Shown here piece by piece: positions 26,905 through 35,770 of a DNA stretch of 64,000 nt. Position 1 is the first letter of the stretch. Each line of letters starts with the position of its first letter. The notes beneath the pieces were generated by a model. It ran no database searches, was not told the origin of the DNA, and saw only the letters and a program-made list of their open reading frames with translations. The translations under genes and the position numbers were made by a program. Source of the DNA: Humitalea rosea (GTDB lineage Bacteria; Pseudomonadota; Alphaproteobacteria; Acetobacterales; Acetobacteraceae); assembly GCF_003253705.1 (NCBI RefSeq), contig NZ_QKYU01000022.1, positions 18,721 through 82,720 of the forward strand, written 5' to 3'.

Positions 26905-28778
26905 TACAGCGACCGCCGCGCTTCCGCCGTCGCCGCATCGCGCGCCGCATCGATCCACCAGGAGGTGGGGAAGCCGAGCCCGTAGCGCGGATTTTTCTCA
27001 GGCCGCCCGAAGCGGTCCCAATAGGCGAGGCGGAAGGTGCGGCTGTGCCAGTTCGGGATGACGAAGTGGTTCCACAGCAGCACCCGGTCCAGCGCGCGGA
27101 CGCTGGCGGTCAGGCTCGGCAGGTCGGGGGCGGCGATCACCTTGTCCACCAGCGCATCGACCACCGGGTCGCAGATGCCGACGACGTTCTGGCTGCCGCG
27201 CTGGGCCGCGGTGGCGCAGGTGAAGTAGTCGCGCTGCTCATTGCCCGGGCTGTTGGACTGCGGGATCACATCGACCGTCATGTCGTAGTCGAAGGCATCG
27301 GTCCGCACCTGGTATTGCGCGGGATCGACCGTGCGGACCCGCGCCTCCACCCCGATCCGCGCCAGGGCCTGGACGAAGGGCAATGCGACGCGTTCGAAGG
27401 ATGGCCCGTTCAGCAGGATCTCGAAGTCGAAGGGCTGGCCTTGGGGGCCGACAAGGCGGCGCTCGCGGATGGTCCAGCCGGCCTCCCGCAGCAGCCGCAG
27501 GGCGGCGCGGGTGCCGTCGCGGTTGCTGCCGCTGCCGTCGGTCTTGGGCAGATGGAATTCCTGGGTGAAGACCTCGGGCGGCAGTTGCGCGCGGAAGGGC
27601 TCCAGCAATGCGCGTTCATCGCCCTGCGGCAGCCCGCGTGACGAAAAATCGGAATTGGAGAAGTAGGATTCGGTCCGCGCATAGGCGCCATAGAACAGGT
27701 TGGCGTTCATCCATTCAAAGTCGAACACCAGCCCCAGCGCCTCGCGCACGCGGCGGTCCTGGAACATCGGCCGGCGCAGGTTCATGGCGAAGGCCTGCAT
27801 GCCCGTGGGCAGCTCGTGGCGGATCTCGTCCAGCTTCACGAGCCCGGCGCGGCGGGCGGGGAAGTCATAGGCGGTGGCCCAGTCGCGGGCGATGTTCTCG
27901 GTGCGGAAATCCACCTGACCGGCCTTGAACGCCTCCAGCGCCACGGTGCTGTCGCGGTAGTAGTCGTAGCGGATGGTGTCGAAGTTGTTCTGGCCGCGCT
28001 GGGTCGGCAGGTCGCGGCCCCAGGCATCGGGGACGCGGGTATAGGTCACGCCGCGCCCGGCCTCGAAGCTCTCGATCCGGTAGGGGCCGGAGCCGAGCGG
28101 CACCTCCAGCAGCGGGCGGGAGAAATCCCGCCCCTCCCACCAATGGCGGGGCAGCGGCGAGATCTGGCCGATGATCAGCGCCAATTCGCGGTTGTCGCCG
28201 TTCTTGAAGCCGAAGCGCACCCGGCGTGGCGTTTCGGCGACGCATTCGGCGACATCGGTGTAATAGGCGCGGAACCCCGGCCGCCCGTGCTCGCGCAGCA
28301 CGCCGAAGGTCCAGGCGACGTCATCGGCGGTGATCGGCTTGCCGTCGTGCCATTTGGCGCTCTCACGCAAGGTGAAGGTGACCGAGAGCCCATCGGCGGC
28401 GAGGTCGAGGTATTCCGCCAGATGCGCGTATTCGACGCTGGCCTCATCCGGATTCGAGGCCATCAGGCTGTCGTAGAGCAGCCCGAGGCCAACCGCCGCG
28501 GTGCCGCGCAGGATGAACTGGTTGAAGCTGTCGAAGGAGCCGAGCGCGGTCAGCGCGATCGCCCCGCCTTTGGGCGCCTCGGGGTTCACCCAAGGGAAGG
28601 CCGGGAAATCCGCGGGCAGGGCCGGGGGCGCCAGCAGGGACAGCGCGTGGCGGCGTTCGGAGGGCGCGGGCGCCGCGGTCTGGGCCTGGACCTGGGTCTG
28701 GGCCTGGGCCTGGGGGGCCAGCGAGGGAAGCGGCAGCCCGGTCGCGAGACCGGCGGCGAGGAGGTGGCGTCGGTGCAT
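26904..28778 (-). CDS. yejA: Peptide ABC transporter solute-binding protein (YejA type)
   Basis: A 624-residue family 5 extracellular solute-binding protein. A signal peptide ([23 protein letters not shown]) runs into a repetitive Gln/Ala/Thr stretch, then the mature protein: [21 protein letters not shown]-like [33 protein letters not shown] and [21 protein letters not shown], all typical of YejA. It captures peptides in the periplasm for the YejBEF importer. It is the first gene of the operon. Confidence 0.92.
   Translation of the reverse strand: MHRRHLLAAGLATGLPLPSLAPQAQAQTQVQAQTAAPAPSERRHALSLLAPPALPADFPAFPWVNPEAPKGGAIALTALGSFDSFNQFILRGTAAVGLGLLYDSLMASNPDEASVEYAHLAEYLDLAADGLSVTFTLRESAKWHDGKPITADDVAWTFGVLREHGRPGFRAYYTDVAECVAETPRRVRFGFKNGDNRELALIIGQISPLPRHWWEGRDFSRPLLEVPLGSGPYRIESFEAGRGVTYTRVPDAWGRDLPTQRGQNNFDTIRYDYYRDSTVALEAFKAGQVDFRTENIARDWATAYDFPARRAGLVKLDEIRHELPTGMQAFAMNLRRPMFQDRRVREALGLVFDFEWMNANLFYGAYARTESYFSNSDFSSRGLPQGDERALLEPFRAQLPPEVFTQEFHLPKTDGSGSNRDGTRAALRLLREAGWTIRERRLVGPQGQPFDFEILLNGPSFERVALPFVQALARIGVEARVRTVDPAQYQVRTDAFDYDMTVDVIPQSNSPGNEQRDYFTCATAAQRGSQNVVGICDPVVDALVDKVIAAPDLPSLTASVRALDRVLLWNHFVIPNWHSRTFRLAYWDRFGRPEKNPRYGLGFPTSWWIDAARDAATAEARRSL
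28681..28713. repeat. Short imperfect 6-bp repeats in the yejA signal region
   Basis: Five or six tandem copies of a TGGGCC-like hexamer (variants TGGACC and TGGGTC). On the coding strand they specify alternating Gln-Ala/Gln-Thr/Gln-Val residues between the signal peptide and the mature binding protein. Slippage here would change linker length in multiples of two residues without a frameshift. Confidence 0.6.
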
Positions 28779-28813
28779 GGGTGCAGAGTGGGGGCGCCCG
28801 CCGCCGCCCGCAA

Positions 28814-29209
28814 CTAGGCGGGGAAGACCGCTTCGGCCTCGACCTCCACCAGGAAGGCCGGATCGGCCAGCCCCGCGACGATCAGCAAGGTGCTCGCGGG
28901 CGAATGATCGCCGAAGGCCGCCGTCCGCGCCTCGCGCCACAGCCCGATCAGCGCGGGATCGGTCAGGAACACCGTGACCTTGATCACATCCGCGAAGCCA
29001 AGCCCGCTGCCCGCCAGAACCGCCCCGAGATTGGCGACGGCCTGGGCGATCTGGGCCGCCGGATCGGCCGGCACCGTGCCCTCGGGCGTGATGCCGATCT
29101 GGCCGGACATCACCAGCCGCTCGGCGCCGGCGGGGATGCGGGCGGCATGCGAATACCGCCCACCGGCGGGCGGGCGGACGCCCGGCGGGTTGCTGAAGCC
29201 TACGGTCAT
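28814..29209 (-). CDS. RidA family protein
   Basis: A 131-residue YjgF/YER057c/UK114 (Rid) protein: YSHAARIPAGAERLVMSGQIGITPEGTVP near the start, AQIAQAVANLGAVLAGSGLGFADVIKVTVFLTD in the middle and a C-terminal LVEVEAEAVFPA. The canonical RidA arginine (in R-x-x-x-x-V at the C-terminal half) is not obvious, so imine/enamine deaminase activity is not assured. It overlaps the lipoprotein gene upstream (ATGA). Confidence 0.85.
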   Translation of the reverse strand: MTVGFSNPPGVRPPAGGRYSHAARIPAGAERLVMSGQIGITPEGTVPADPAAQIAQAVANLGAVLAGSGLGFADVIKVTVFLTDPALIGLWREARTAAFGDHSPASTLLIVAGLADPAFLVEVEAEAVFPA

Positions 29210-29970
29210 GGCGTCACCCGCATGGTGCCGAGTGATTGCGTGAAGGGCGAGGCCCCCGGCTGGGTCGGCGTCAGCACGGAGGTGGTGGGGGCGCTTGGCG
29301 CCGGGGCCGCCGCCGCAGGGGGCGCGGGCGCCGGGCGGGTGCCGGGGCCGCCCAGATCCTCGCGCTCGATCGGCGCCGAGCCCGCGCCCGAGGGGGCGGC
29401 GCGCAGCCAGTCGCGCAAATTCTGGCGCAGCTGGAACTCGAATTCGACGTTCAGATCGTCCATCGCGTTCCGCACCAGCGTCTCGGCCGCCCGCGCGCGG
29501 GCCCCGGACTCCGAAGGGTCGCCGAGGGTGAAGATCCGCCGCACCTCGGCCGCCGCGAAGGCCACCCTGCGCCCGTCGCTGCCCAGGATCTCGACCCGGC
29601 AGCGCAGCGCGCAGGTGAAGCGTTCCGGTGCTGTGGTGAAGATGCCGTCCTCGCCCAGCTTCTCCCGCAGCAGGCTCGCCTGCTCGACCAGGAAGCGGGC
29701 GCGGCCGGTGGTGCCATCGGCGAAGAGCCGCTCGCGGCCCATGCGCGCCACCTCCTCGGGCGGGCGCAGGGGCGCGGGCTCATCCACCCGCGTCGCCGGG
29801 CCGATGCCGGGGGTCATCACCTCGATGTCCAGCACGTTCAGCCGCAGCGGGGTCAGATGGGCATAGCCCGCGACCAGCGGGCGGGGCGTGGGCGGCGGCT
29901 CGCTGGCGCAGGCCGCGACCAGGGCCGGAAGCAGGAAGGTCGCGCGACGGGAGAGGGCTCGGCTGGTCAT
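29206..29970 (-). CDS. Hypothetical lipoprotein
   Basis: A 254-residue protein with a lipobox signal (RRATFLLPALVAACASE, Cys21), a central domain (about 35-185) with LRLNVLDIEVMTPG, ERFTCALRCRVEILGSDGRRVAFAAAEVRRIFTLGD and ETLVRNAMDDLNVEFEFQLRQNL, and a Pro/Ala-rich tail. The central part looks like a periplasmic assembly/lipoprotein-sorting type fold, but I cannot name a family. It is co-translated with the RidA gene. Confidence 0.65.
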   Translation of the reverse strand: MTSRALSRRATFLLPALVAACASEPPPTPRPLVAGYAHLTPLRLNVLDIEVMTPGIGPATRVDEPAPLRPPEEVARMGRERLFADGTTGRARFLVEQASLLREKLGEDGIFTTAPERFTCALRCRVEILGSDGRRVAFAAAEVRRIFTLGDPSESGARARAAETLVRNAMDDLNVEFEFQLRQNLRDWLRAAPSGAGSAPIEREDLGGPGTRPAPAPPAAAAPAPSAPTTSVLTPTQPGASPFTQSLGTMRVTP

Positions 29971-30010
29971 TCTGGTCCCCAAACTCCGTTCTGATATCCG
30001 GCGTAGCCGA

Positions 30011-30979
30011 TCACGCCCGCCCTGCGCCAGAGAGCACGTCCTCGCGGTCGAAGTGGAAGCCAAGGTTGCAGAACTCGCAGGTCATGGTGATGACCCCTTC
30101 CTCCGCCATATGGTCCAGGTCATCGGCCGGGAACCCGGTCAGCAGATGCGCCAGGCGCGCCCGCGAACAGCGGCAGCCGTAGGAGAGCGGGCGCGGCCGG
30201 CCGAGCGCGATCCGCTCCGCGCCGAATTCGCCGCCGAACAGGCGCAGCAGCAGGGCCTCGGGCGTCAGCGCGTCATCCAGCAGCTCGGCCTCGGTGACGG
30301 TGGTGGCCAGGGCCAGGGCCGTGGTCCAGGCGTCCTCCTCCGACTCCTGCTCCTCCTGCGGGATGCCGCCCTCGGCGGCGATCTTCTCCAGCACCAGGGC
30401 GGAGGCGCGCCAGCCATGCGGCGTGCGCCCCGCCGCCAGCCAGACGCGGGAGGCAAGCTGCTCCGAGCTGTCGAAGTAGCTGGCGGTCATCTCCGCCAGG
30501 GTGCCGCCCTCGATCGCGACCAACCCCTGGTAGCGGTCCATGTCCGGCCCCTGGTCGCAGGTGAAGGCGAGGTAGCCCGCCCCCAGCATGGTCGCGGCAT
30601 CGGCGCTGTCATCCAGCCGCGCGGCATCGACGCGGGCATGGCCGCGCAGTTGGCCGTCATCGGTGCAGTCGGAGAGCAGCATGCCGACCGGCCCCTCGCC
30701 CTTGGCCTGCAGGCTGAAGGAGCCCTTGAACTTCAAGGCCGTCGCCAGCCCCGCCGTCAGCGCCATGGCCTGGCCGAGCAGCGCGGTGACCCCCGGCGGA
30801 TAGGCGTGGCGGCCGAGCAGCGCCTCGGCCAGGGGCCCGAGGCGCACGAGCCTCCCGCGCACCGGCCGGCCCTCGATGAAGAAGGGCAGCACGCCGCGCG
30901 CCATGACGATGTCGGGCACAGGGGGCCGTTCGTGGTTCTGGAAATCGGGGGTCGCGGAGGGCTCGGTCGGGTTGGCCAT
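30011..30979 (-). CDS. hslO: Hsp33 redox-regulated chaperone
   Basis: A 322-residue Hsp33 protein. The N-terminal domain has the ALLGQAMALTAGLATALKFKGSFSLQAKGEGPVG core, and the C-terminal redox switch keeps all four zinc cysteines: C269 and C271 (GCRCSR) and C301 and C304 (CEFCN). Upon oxidation the zinc is lost and the protein becomes an active holdase. The ATG shares one base with the stop of the prephenate dehydratase gene (TGATG), so it depends on that transcript. Confidence 0.93.
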   Translation of the reverse strand: MANPTEPSATPDFQNHERPPVPDIVMARGVLPFFIEGRPVRGRLVRLGPLAEALLGRHAYPPGVTALLGQAMALTAGLATALKFKGSFSLQAKGEGPVGMLLSDCTDDGQLRGHARVDAARLDDSADAATMLGAGYLAFTCDQGPDMDRYQGLVAIEGGTLAEMTASYFDSSEQLASRVWLAAGRTPHGWRASALVLEKIAAEGGIPQEEQESEEDAWTTALALATTVTEAELLDDALTPEALLLRLFGGEFGAERIALGRPRPLSYGCRCSRARLAHLLTGFPADDLDHMAEEGVITMTCEFCNLGFHFDREDVLSGAGRA

Positions 30980-31833
30980 CAATCGGCACCAGTCTGCGAA
31001 AGGCGATAGGCATGGGCCGGATAGGCACCCAGCACGGTCACCTCCTTGGAGAAGAACCGCAATTCCTCCAGCGCCCGCTTCAGCCCCGGCTGGTCCGGGT
31101 GCCCATCCACGTCGCAGAGGAACTGCACCGCGAAGAAACGCCCATCCAGCATATAGGATTCGAGCTTGGTCATGTTCACGCCATTGGTCGCGAAGCCGCC
31201 CAGCGCCTTGTAGAGCGCGCCCGGAATGCTGCGGACCCGGAAGATGAAGGTGGTCACGGTATGGGGTGCCGCCACCGGCGGCAGCTTCGGCTCGCGCGAC
31301 ATCACGTAGAAGCGGGTGGTGTTGTGCTCGGCGTCCTCGACATTGTGGCGCAGGATTTCCAGCCCGTAGATCTCGGCGGCAAGCGCTGAGGCGATGGCGG
31401 CATCCTCGACGCCGCCGCGCTCGGCGATCAGCTCGGCGGCACCGGCGGTATCGGCCTCGATCACCGGGGTCAGCTTCAGCTCGGCCAGGATGTTCAGCAC
31501 CTGGCCGAGGGCCACCGGATGGCTGTGGGCGCGGCGGAGCGTGGCCAGGGTCGCGCCCTTGGGCGCCATCAGGCAGTGCTCCACCCGCTCGAAATGCTCG
31601 CCGACGACGGACAGGCCGCTGTCGGGCAGCAGGCGGTGGATGTCGGGGACGCGGCCGGCGAGGCTGTTCTCGCAGGGCAGCATCGCCAGTTCGGCGCGGC
31701 GGTCGCGCACCGCCGCCATCGCCGCCTCGAAGGACGGGCAGGGCAGCGTGGCCCAGCCGGGATAGGCCGCGCGGCAGGCGAGGTCGGAATAGGCGCCGGG
31801 CAGGCCCTGGAAGGCGATGGTCTGAGCTGTCAC
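30979..31833 (-). CDS. pheA: Prephenate dehydratase
   Basis: A 284-residue monofunctional prephenate dehydratase, which converts prephenate to phenylpyruvate in phenylalanine synthesis. Landmarks: IAFQGLPGAYSDLA at the start, PCENSLAG (53-60), the catalytic TRF motif in NTTRFYVMS (173-175), and a C-terminal ACT domain with GALYKALGGFATNGVNMTKLESY for feedback inhibition by phenylalanine. No chorismate mutase domain is fused. It is followed directly by hslO. Confidence 0.95.
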   Translation of the reverse strand: MTAQTIAFQGLPGAYSDLACRAAYPGWATLPCPSFEAAMAAVRDRRAELAMLPCENSLAGRVPDIHRLLPDSGLSVVGEHFERVEHCLMAPKGATLATLRRAHSHPVALGQVLNILAELKLTPVIEADTAGAAELIAERGGVEDAAIASALAAEIYGLEILRHNVEDAEHNTTRFYVMSREPKLPPVAAPHTVTTFIFRVRSIPGALYKALGGFATNGVNMTKLESYMLDGRFFAVQFLCDVDGHPDQPGLKRALEELRFFSKEVTVLGAYPAHAYRLSQTGAD

Positions 31834-31944
31834 TGGGGGGCTTTCAGGGGGGGGCTTTCGCAGGCAAATGGATGCTGCATCTTAGGATCGCGCTAGCTTT
31901 TACGGGGCCGCCCGCGCCCAGGCAAACCGACCGGAGAAACCGCC

Positions 31945-32727
31945 CTGACCCTCGATCCCGCCTTCATTGAAATGGCCCATGCCGCCGCCGACGCCGCGGG
32001 GGCGGTGATCCGCCCCCTGTTCCGCTCCGCATTGCTGGTGGAGGCCAAGGGCGATGCGAGCCCGGTGACCGAGGCCGACCGCGCCGCCGAACGCGCCATC
32101 CGCGCCCTGCTGGCCGAGCATTTGCCGCGGCACGGGGTGATCGGCGAGGAATATGGCAGCGAGCGGGAGGATGCCGAATGGGTCTGGGTGCTGGACCCGA
32201 TCGACGGCACCCGCGCCTTCGTCACCGGGCGGCCGCTGTTCGGCACGCTGGTCGGGCTGCTGCATCGCGGGCGGCCGGTGCTGGGGCTGATCGACCAGCC
32301 GGCGACCGGCGAACGCTGGCTGGGGGTGGCGGGGCAGCCGACGAGTTTCACCGCCCCCTTCGGCGGCACCGCCGGCTGCCGCCCCTGCGCGCGGCTGGCC
32401 GATGCCGAGCTGTCCTGCACCGCGCCGGACATGTTCGCCCCCGGCCGGCAGGCGAAGTTCGAGCAGGTCCGCGCCGCCGCGCGGCGCACCACCTGGGGCG
32501 GGGATTGCTACGCCTATGGGCTGGTGGCGCTCGGGCTGATCGATGTGGTCATCGAGGACACGCTGAAGCCCTGGGACTGGGCGGCGCTGGTGCCGGTGAT
32601 CGAGGGCGCCGGCGGCCGCGTCACCGACTGGGCGGGGCGGGATCTGGTGCTGGGCTCGGCGCAGGGGGATGTGGTGGCGCTGGGGGATCCGGCGCTTCTG
32701 CCGGAGGTGCTGGCGCTGCTGGCGTAG
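31945..32727 (+). CDS. hisN: Inositol monophosphatase family, histidinol-phosphatase (HisN) type
   Basis: An IMPase-fold phosphatase of 251-260 residues: DASPVTEADRAAERAIRALL, IGEEYG (metal-binding Glu), WVLDPIDGTRAFVTGRPLFGTL (metal and phosphate site) and PWDWAALVPVIEGAGG (metal Asp). The branch with these signatures usually removes phosphate from histidinol phosphate. The first in-frame ATG is at 31972 and has no ribosome binding site, whereas a CTG at 31945 has GGAG eight bases upstream and adds LTLDPAFIE, which fits the family N-terminus; a non-AUG start is therefore proposed. Its 3' end overlaps a convergent gene by 107 bases. Confidence 0.83.
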   Translation: MTLDPAFIEMAHAAADAAGAVIRPLFRSALLVEAKGDASPVTEADRAAERAIRALLAEHLPRHGVIGEEYGSEREDAEWVWVLDPIDGTRAFVTGRPLFGTLVGLLHRGRPVLGLIDQPATGERWLGVAGQPTSFTAPFGGTAGCRPCARLADAELSCTAPDMFAPGRQAKFEQVRAAARRTTWGGDCYAYGLVALGLIDVVIEDTLKPWDWAALVPVIEGAGGRVTDWAGRDLVLGSAQGDVVALGDPALLPEVLALLA

Positions 32728-33259
32728 CCGGGGCGGGCACGGGCGGAGCCGCCGGGGTTGGCGTAACCGGCGTCAGTCTGGTCGGGGGCAAAGGAGCCGG
32801 CCGAACCGGCGGTGCCGCGCCGACCGGCGCCGGCAGCACCACGATCACCACCGCCCGCCGCGCCTGGGAGGCGGCGGCACGGCGGCTGAAGCCCGCATTG
32901 CGTGCCTCGGCCCGGATGCGGTCGCGCTCGATCCCGCCATCGCCCGACAGCGCCAGCGCCACCGCCCGCGCCCGGCGGGCGGCCAACTGGGTGCCGGTGG
33001 TCTGCCCACCCTCCTGCCGCGCATAGCCGAGCACGCAGATGTTGCGGCTGGGGTCCTCACGCGCCACGGCCAGGGCCGCGGCGAGCGGGGTCCGCATCGC
33101 CTCGGGCTGCGGATCGGCGTGGCCGGCGCGGAAGGCGACCTCGAAGACGTCATCCTCCAGCCGCTCCGCGCCGATGCAGGAGAAGCTGCGTGGCTGTGCC
33201 AGCGCGGGGACGGCCAGCAGCGGCAGCAGGAGGAGGGGGGCCAGGAGGCGGTGCATCAT
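32621..33259 (-). CDS. OmpA-like secreted protein with proline-rich tail
   Basis: A 212-residue protein with a signal peptide (MHRLLAPLLLLPLLAVPALA), a domain that loosely follows the OmpA peptidoglycan-binding pattern (NICVLGYARQEGG, QLAARRARAVALAL, GGIERDRIRAEA) and a C-terminal tail of about 70 residues made mostly of Pro and Ala. The last 35 residues of the tail are encoded antisense to the end of the hisN-like gene, so the tail length may be a by-product of that overlap. The start overlaps the stop of the JmjC gene (ATGATG). Confidence 0.65.
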   Translation of the reverse strand: MMHRLLAPLLLLPLLAVPALAQPRSFSCIGAERLEDDVFEVAFRAGHADPQPEAMRTPLAAALAVAREDPSRNICVLGYARQEGGQTTGTQLAARRARAVALALSGDGGIERDRIRAEARNAGFSRRAAASQARRAVVIVVLPAPVGAAPPVRPAPLPPTRLTPVTPTPAAPPVPAPATPAAPAPPAEAPDPPAPPHPPAPSPAPDPAPPSR

Positions 33260-34470
33260 ATCCCGACCACAACACTGGCCTGGGCAAGACGTTGCAACAG
33301 CGTCGCCGAATCCACGCCCGGATGGGCGGCGGCGAGTTCGGCGGCGGTGACCTCGGCGCGGGCCAGCAGCCAGGTCGCGGCCTCGGCCTCGGCGGGCGAG
33401 AGGGCGAGCGTGCCGGTGGCGGTCTTCAGCACCATCTCGGCGCCGCGCCGCACCGGCTTTTGCCCGGCGACGAGGATGCGGAAGCCCGGTGCGTCATCGG
33501 CGGGCGCCGGCCCGGTCGCGATCCCGCGCGCCGCCAGCAGATCATTGCCGCCGCGCCGGAAGCGATGCCCGGCGACGAAGCCGACCAGCGCCTCCATCAC
33601 CTTGGGATCGCGGGAGAATTCGGAGAGGCGCTGGCCCAGCAGCCCGGCGCGGCTGGTCAGCGCGAATTTCGCGGCCGCCGAGCCATCCTGGCGCGGCAGC
33701 GGCTGGCGGAAGACCGGGTCATGCAGCGCGCGTTCCATCAGGATGTTCAGCACATCCATGCCGAGCGGGGCATGCACGCCATAGGCGATGTGCACGCTGG
33801 CCGGCGCCTCGGCCAGGGCGTCGTGATACCAGCCGCGCGGCAGATACAGCAGGTCGCCCGGCCGCATCAGCACCTTCTCCCGCAGCTTGCCGCGGGCCTG
33901 GTCGTGATGCGCCTGCGGCTGGCCGCGGAACATCGGATGCGCGATCGGGTACTCCGCGCGCCCTTCCCAGATGTTCCAGTACTTCTCGCCCTCGACCTGC
34001 ACGGCCCAGACGTCATGCGTGTCGTAATGGGTGTGGAAGGCCTTGTGGCTCTGCCAGGAGATATAGACGTTCGCCTGGGACTTGCCGAAGCCCGCGCTCT
34101 CGATCGCCTCCGAGACGCTGGCCAACCCCGGGGTCAGGCTGTCCACATCATTCATCACCACGCTGGCCCCGCGCGCGACCCATTGCCGCACCAGCGCGGC
34201 ATCGGGCTGCAGCACGGGCGTGCCGTCGCGCCCGGTCTCCCGCCGGCAGAACTGCTCGGCGGGCACGGCCTGGCTGTCGATGACCAGCTTGAGGCTGGTG
34301 CCCGTCCAGATATGGGTCATGTCCAGCAGCCGGTTGATCTGGCGCCAGGACAGGACGGCCGCGAATTTCGCGGCCCCGCCCACCACATGCAACGGCGCGC
34401 GGTCGTAGTGCTGGGCCATGAAGGCCTCGGGCGTGACCGGCGCGAGCAGGGCGGACAGGTCGCGGATCAT
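33256..34470 (-). CDS. JmjC-domain cupin oxygenase (RoxA/YcfD-like)
   Basis: A 404-residue JmjC-type 2-oxoglutarate/iron oxygenase. The iron-binding motif H148-Y-D150 lies in AFHTHYDTHDVWAVQVEGEKYWNIWEG, and the distal ligand His216 in LLYLPRGWYHDAL. The C-terminal third is a helical and winged-helix-like region, as in YcfD (RoxA), which hydroxylates a ribosomal protein arginine. Whether this protein targets a ribosomal protein is an inference from fold and length. It overlaps the hydroxyisobutyryl-CoA hydrolase gene by four bases (ATGA). Confidence 0.82.
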   Translation of the reverse strand: MIRDLSALLAPVTPEAFMAQHYDRAPLHVVGGAAKFAAVLSWRQINRLLDMTHIWTGTSLKLVIDSQAVPAEQFCRRETGRDGTPVLQPDAALVRQWVARGASVVMNDVDSLTPGLASVSEAIESAGFGKSQANVYISWQSHKAFHTHYDTHDVWAVQVEGEKYWNIWEGRAEYPIAHPMFRGQPQAHHDQARGKLREKVLMRPGDLLYLPRGWYHDALAEAPASVHIAYGVHAPLGMDVLNILMERALHDPVFRQPLPRQDGSAAAKFALTSRAGLLGQRLSEFSRDPKVMEALVGFVAGHRFRRGGNDLLAARGIATGPAPADDAPGFRILVAGQKPVRRGAEMVLKTATGTLALSPAEAEAATWLLARAEVTAAELAAAHPGVDSATLLQRLAQASVVVGI

Positions 34471-35471
34471 ACGGCGTCCTCGAACAGCGCGCGGATGGCG
34501 GTCTGGTCCACCGCGCCGATCGTGGGCGGCGTCCAGCGCGGCGTGTTGTCCTTGTCCACCAGCACCGCGCGCACGCCCTCGATGAAATCGGGATGCACGG
34601 TGATGCGGCGGGTCAGGGTGCGTTCCATGGCGAGGCAGCCTGCCAGATCCAGCGCCATTCCGCGACGCAGGAGTTCGAGCGTCACGAACAAGGCGGTGGG
34701 CGACACCCGCCGCATCGCGCGGGCCTGGCTCATGGCCCAGTCCGAGCCATCGGCCTCCAGCGCCGCCAGTATGTCGGGCACGTCGGGCTGGCCGAAGCAG
34801 CGGTCGATCACCGGGGCTTCCGCCATGCGGGCACCCTGCCGGGGAAGCGCGTCCAGCACGCTCAGATCCCCCGCGACCAGCGCCGCGCGCAGCGCCGGCA
34901 GCGCCTCGCGCGTCGTGGAATGGGTGGCGAGCCCGGCCTCGACCGCGGCAGCCCCTTCCAGCCGCGCCCCGGTCAGCCCGAGCCAGGCGCCGGTCGCGCC
35001 CTTGAGCCGCGGCAGCACATAGGAGGTGCCGACATCGGGGAAGAAGCCGATGGCGGTTTCCGGCATCGCGAGCATCGCGTGTTCGGTCACGATCCGGTGG
35101 CTGCCATGGACCGAGACGCCGATGCCGCCGCCCATGCAGACCCCGTCGATCAGGCTGATCCAGGGCTTCGGCATTTCGGCGATGGCGCGGTTCAGGGCGT
35201 ATTCGGCCTCGAAGAAGCCATCCACCGTCGCGGTATCGCCGTCCAGCGCGGCCTGGCGCATGGCGCGCACATCGCCGCCGGCGCAGAAGGCGCGGCCGCC
35301 GGCCCCCTCCAGGATGACGAGCGCGACCTTGGGATCGTCGCGCAACTCCGCCAGTGCGGCGGCCATCGCATCGATCATGGCATGATCCAGCGCGTTCAAC
35401 GCACGGGGGCGGTTCATCAGGATGGTGCCGGCAGCACCGCTCCGACCCCAAACCACGGTGGCTTCGCTCAT
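34467..35471 (-). CDS. 3-hydroxyisobutyryl-CoA hydrolase (enoyl-CoA hydratase superfamily)
   Basis: A 334-residue crotonase-fold enzyme of the HIBCH branch: LNRPRALNALD-like MNRPRALNALDHAMI, GAGGRAFCAGGDVRAM (oxyanion hole), GVCMGGGIGVSVHG, and the HIBCH catalytic pair E138 and D146 in MPETAIGFFPDVGTSY. The long C-terminal part (200-334) is characteristic of this branch. It releases 3-hydroxyisobutyrate in valine degradation. ATG at 35471 has AGGGA upstream; ATG at 35504 would add 11 residues. Confidence 0.88.
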   Translation of the reverse strand: MSEATVVWGRSGAAGTILMNRPRALNALDHAMIDAMAAALAELRDDPKVALVILEGAGGRAFCAGGDVRAMRQAALDGDTATVDGFFEAEYALNRAIAEMPKPWISLIDGVCMGGGIGVSVHGSHRIVTEHAMLAMPETAIGFFPDVGTSYVLPRLKGATGAWLGLTGARLEGAAAVEAGLATHSTTREALPALRAALVAGDLSVLDALPRQGARMAEAPVIDRCFGQPDVPDILAALEADGSDWAMSQARAMRRVSPTALFVTLELLRRGMALDLAGCLAMERTLTRRITVHPDFIEGVRAVLVDKDNTPRWTPPTIGAVDQTAIRALFEDAV

Positions 35472-35770
35472 ATCCGTGAGTCCCTGCTTCTCTGTCGCCG
35501 TCATGCCCTGTTCACGCAGACGCGTGCGGATCAGGCCCGAAACAGCCTTGTGCCGACGCGGCCAGCGAGACCAAAAAGATAGGCGCGTTGCGCGCGCACC
35601 TCCGCGTAACCCGATGGGGCGGCAGCGTCCAGGCGGGCGGGCGGGGCTGCGCGCGGGGATGACGCGCCCATAAGGAATATTCCGGGACGTGGGGGCGCAG
35701 CCTGTCGCAGCGCCATGGTTTCGCCGCAGCCTTCGTTCAGGCTGCCGCAATCGATGAAAGGGGCGTGCCG
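35472..35770. other. Divergent intergenic region without recognised features
   Basis: About 300 bases between the valine-degradation gene (minus) and the binding-protein gene (plus). It must contain both promoters. I see no gene, repeat or clear hairpin with a T-tract. AAAGGGG at 35756-35762 is the ribosome binding site of the plus-strand gene. Confidence 0.4.
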
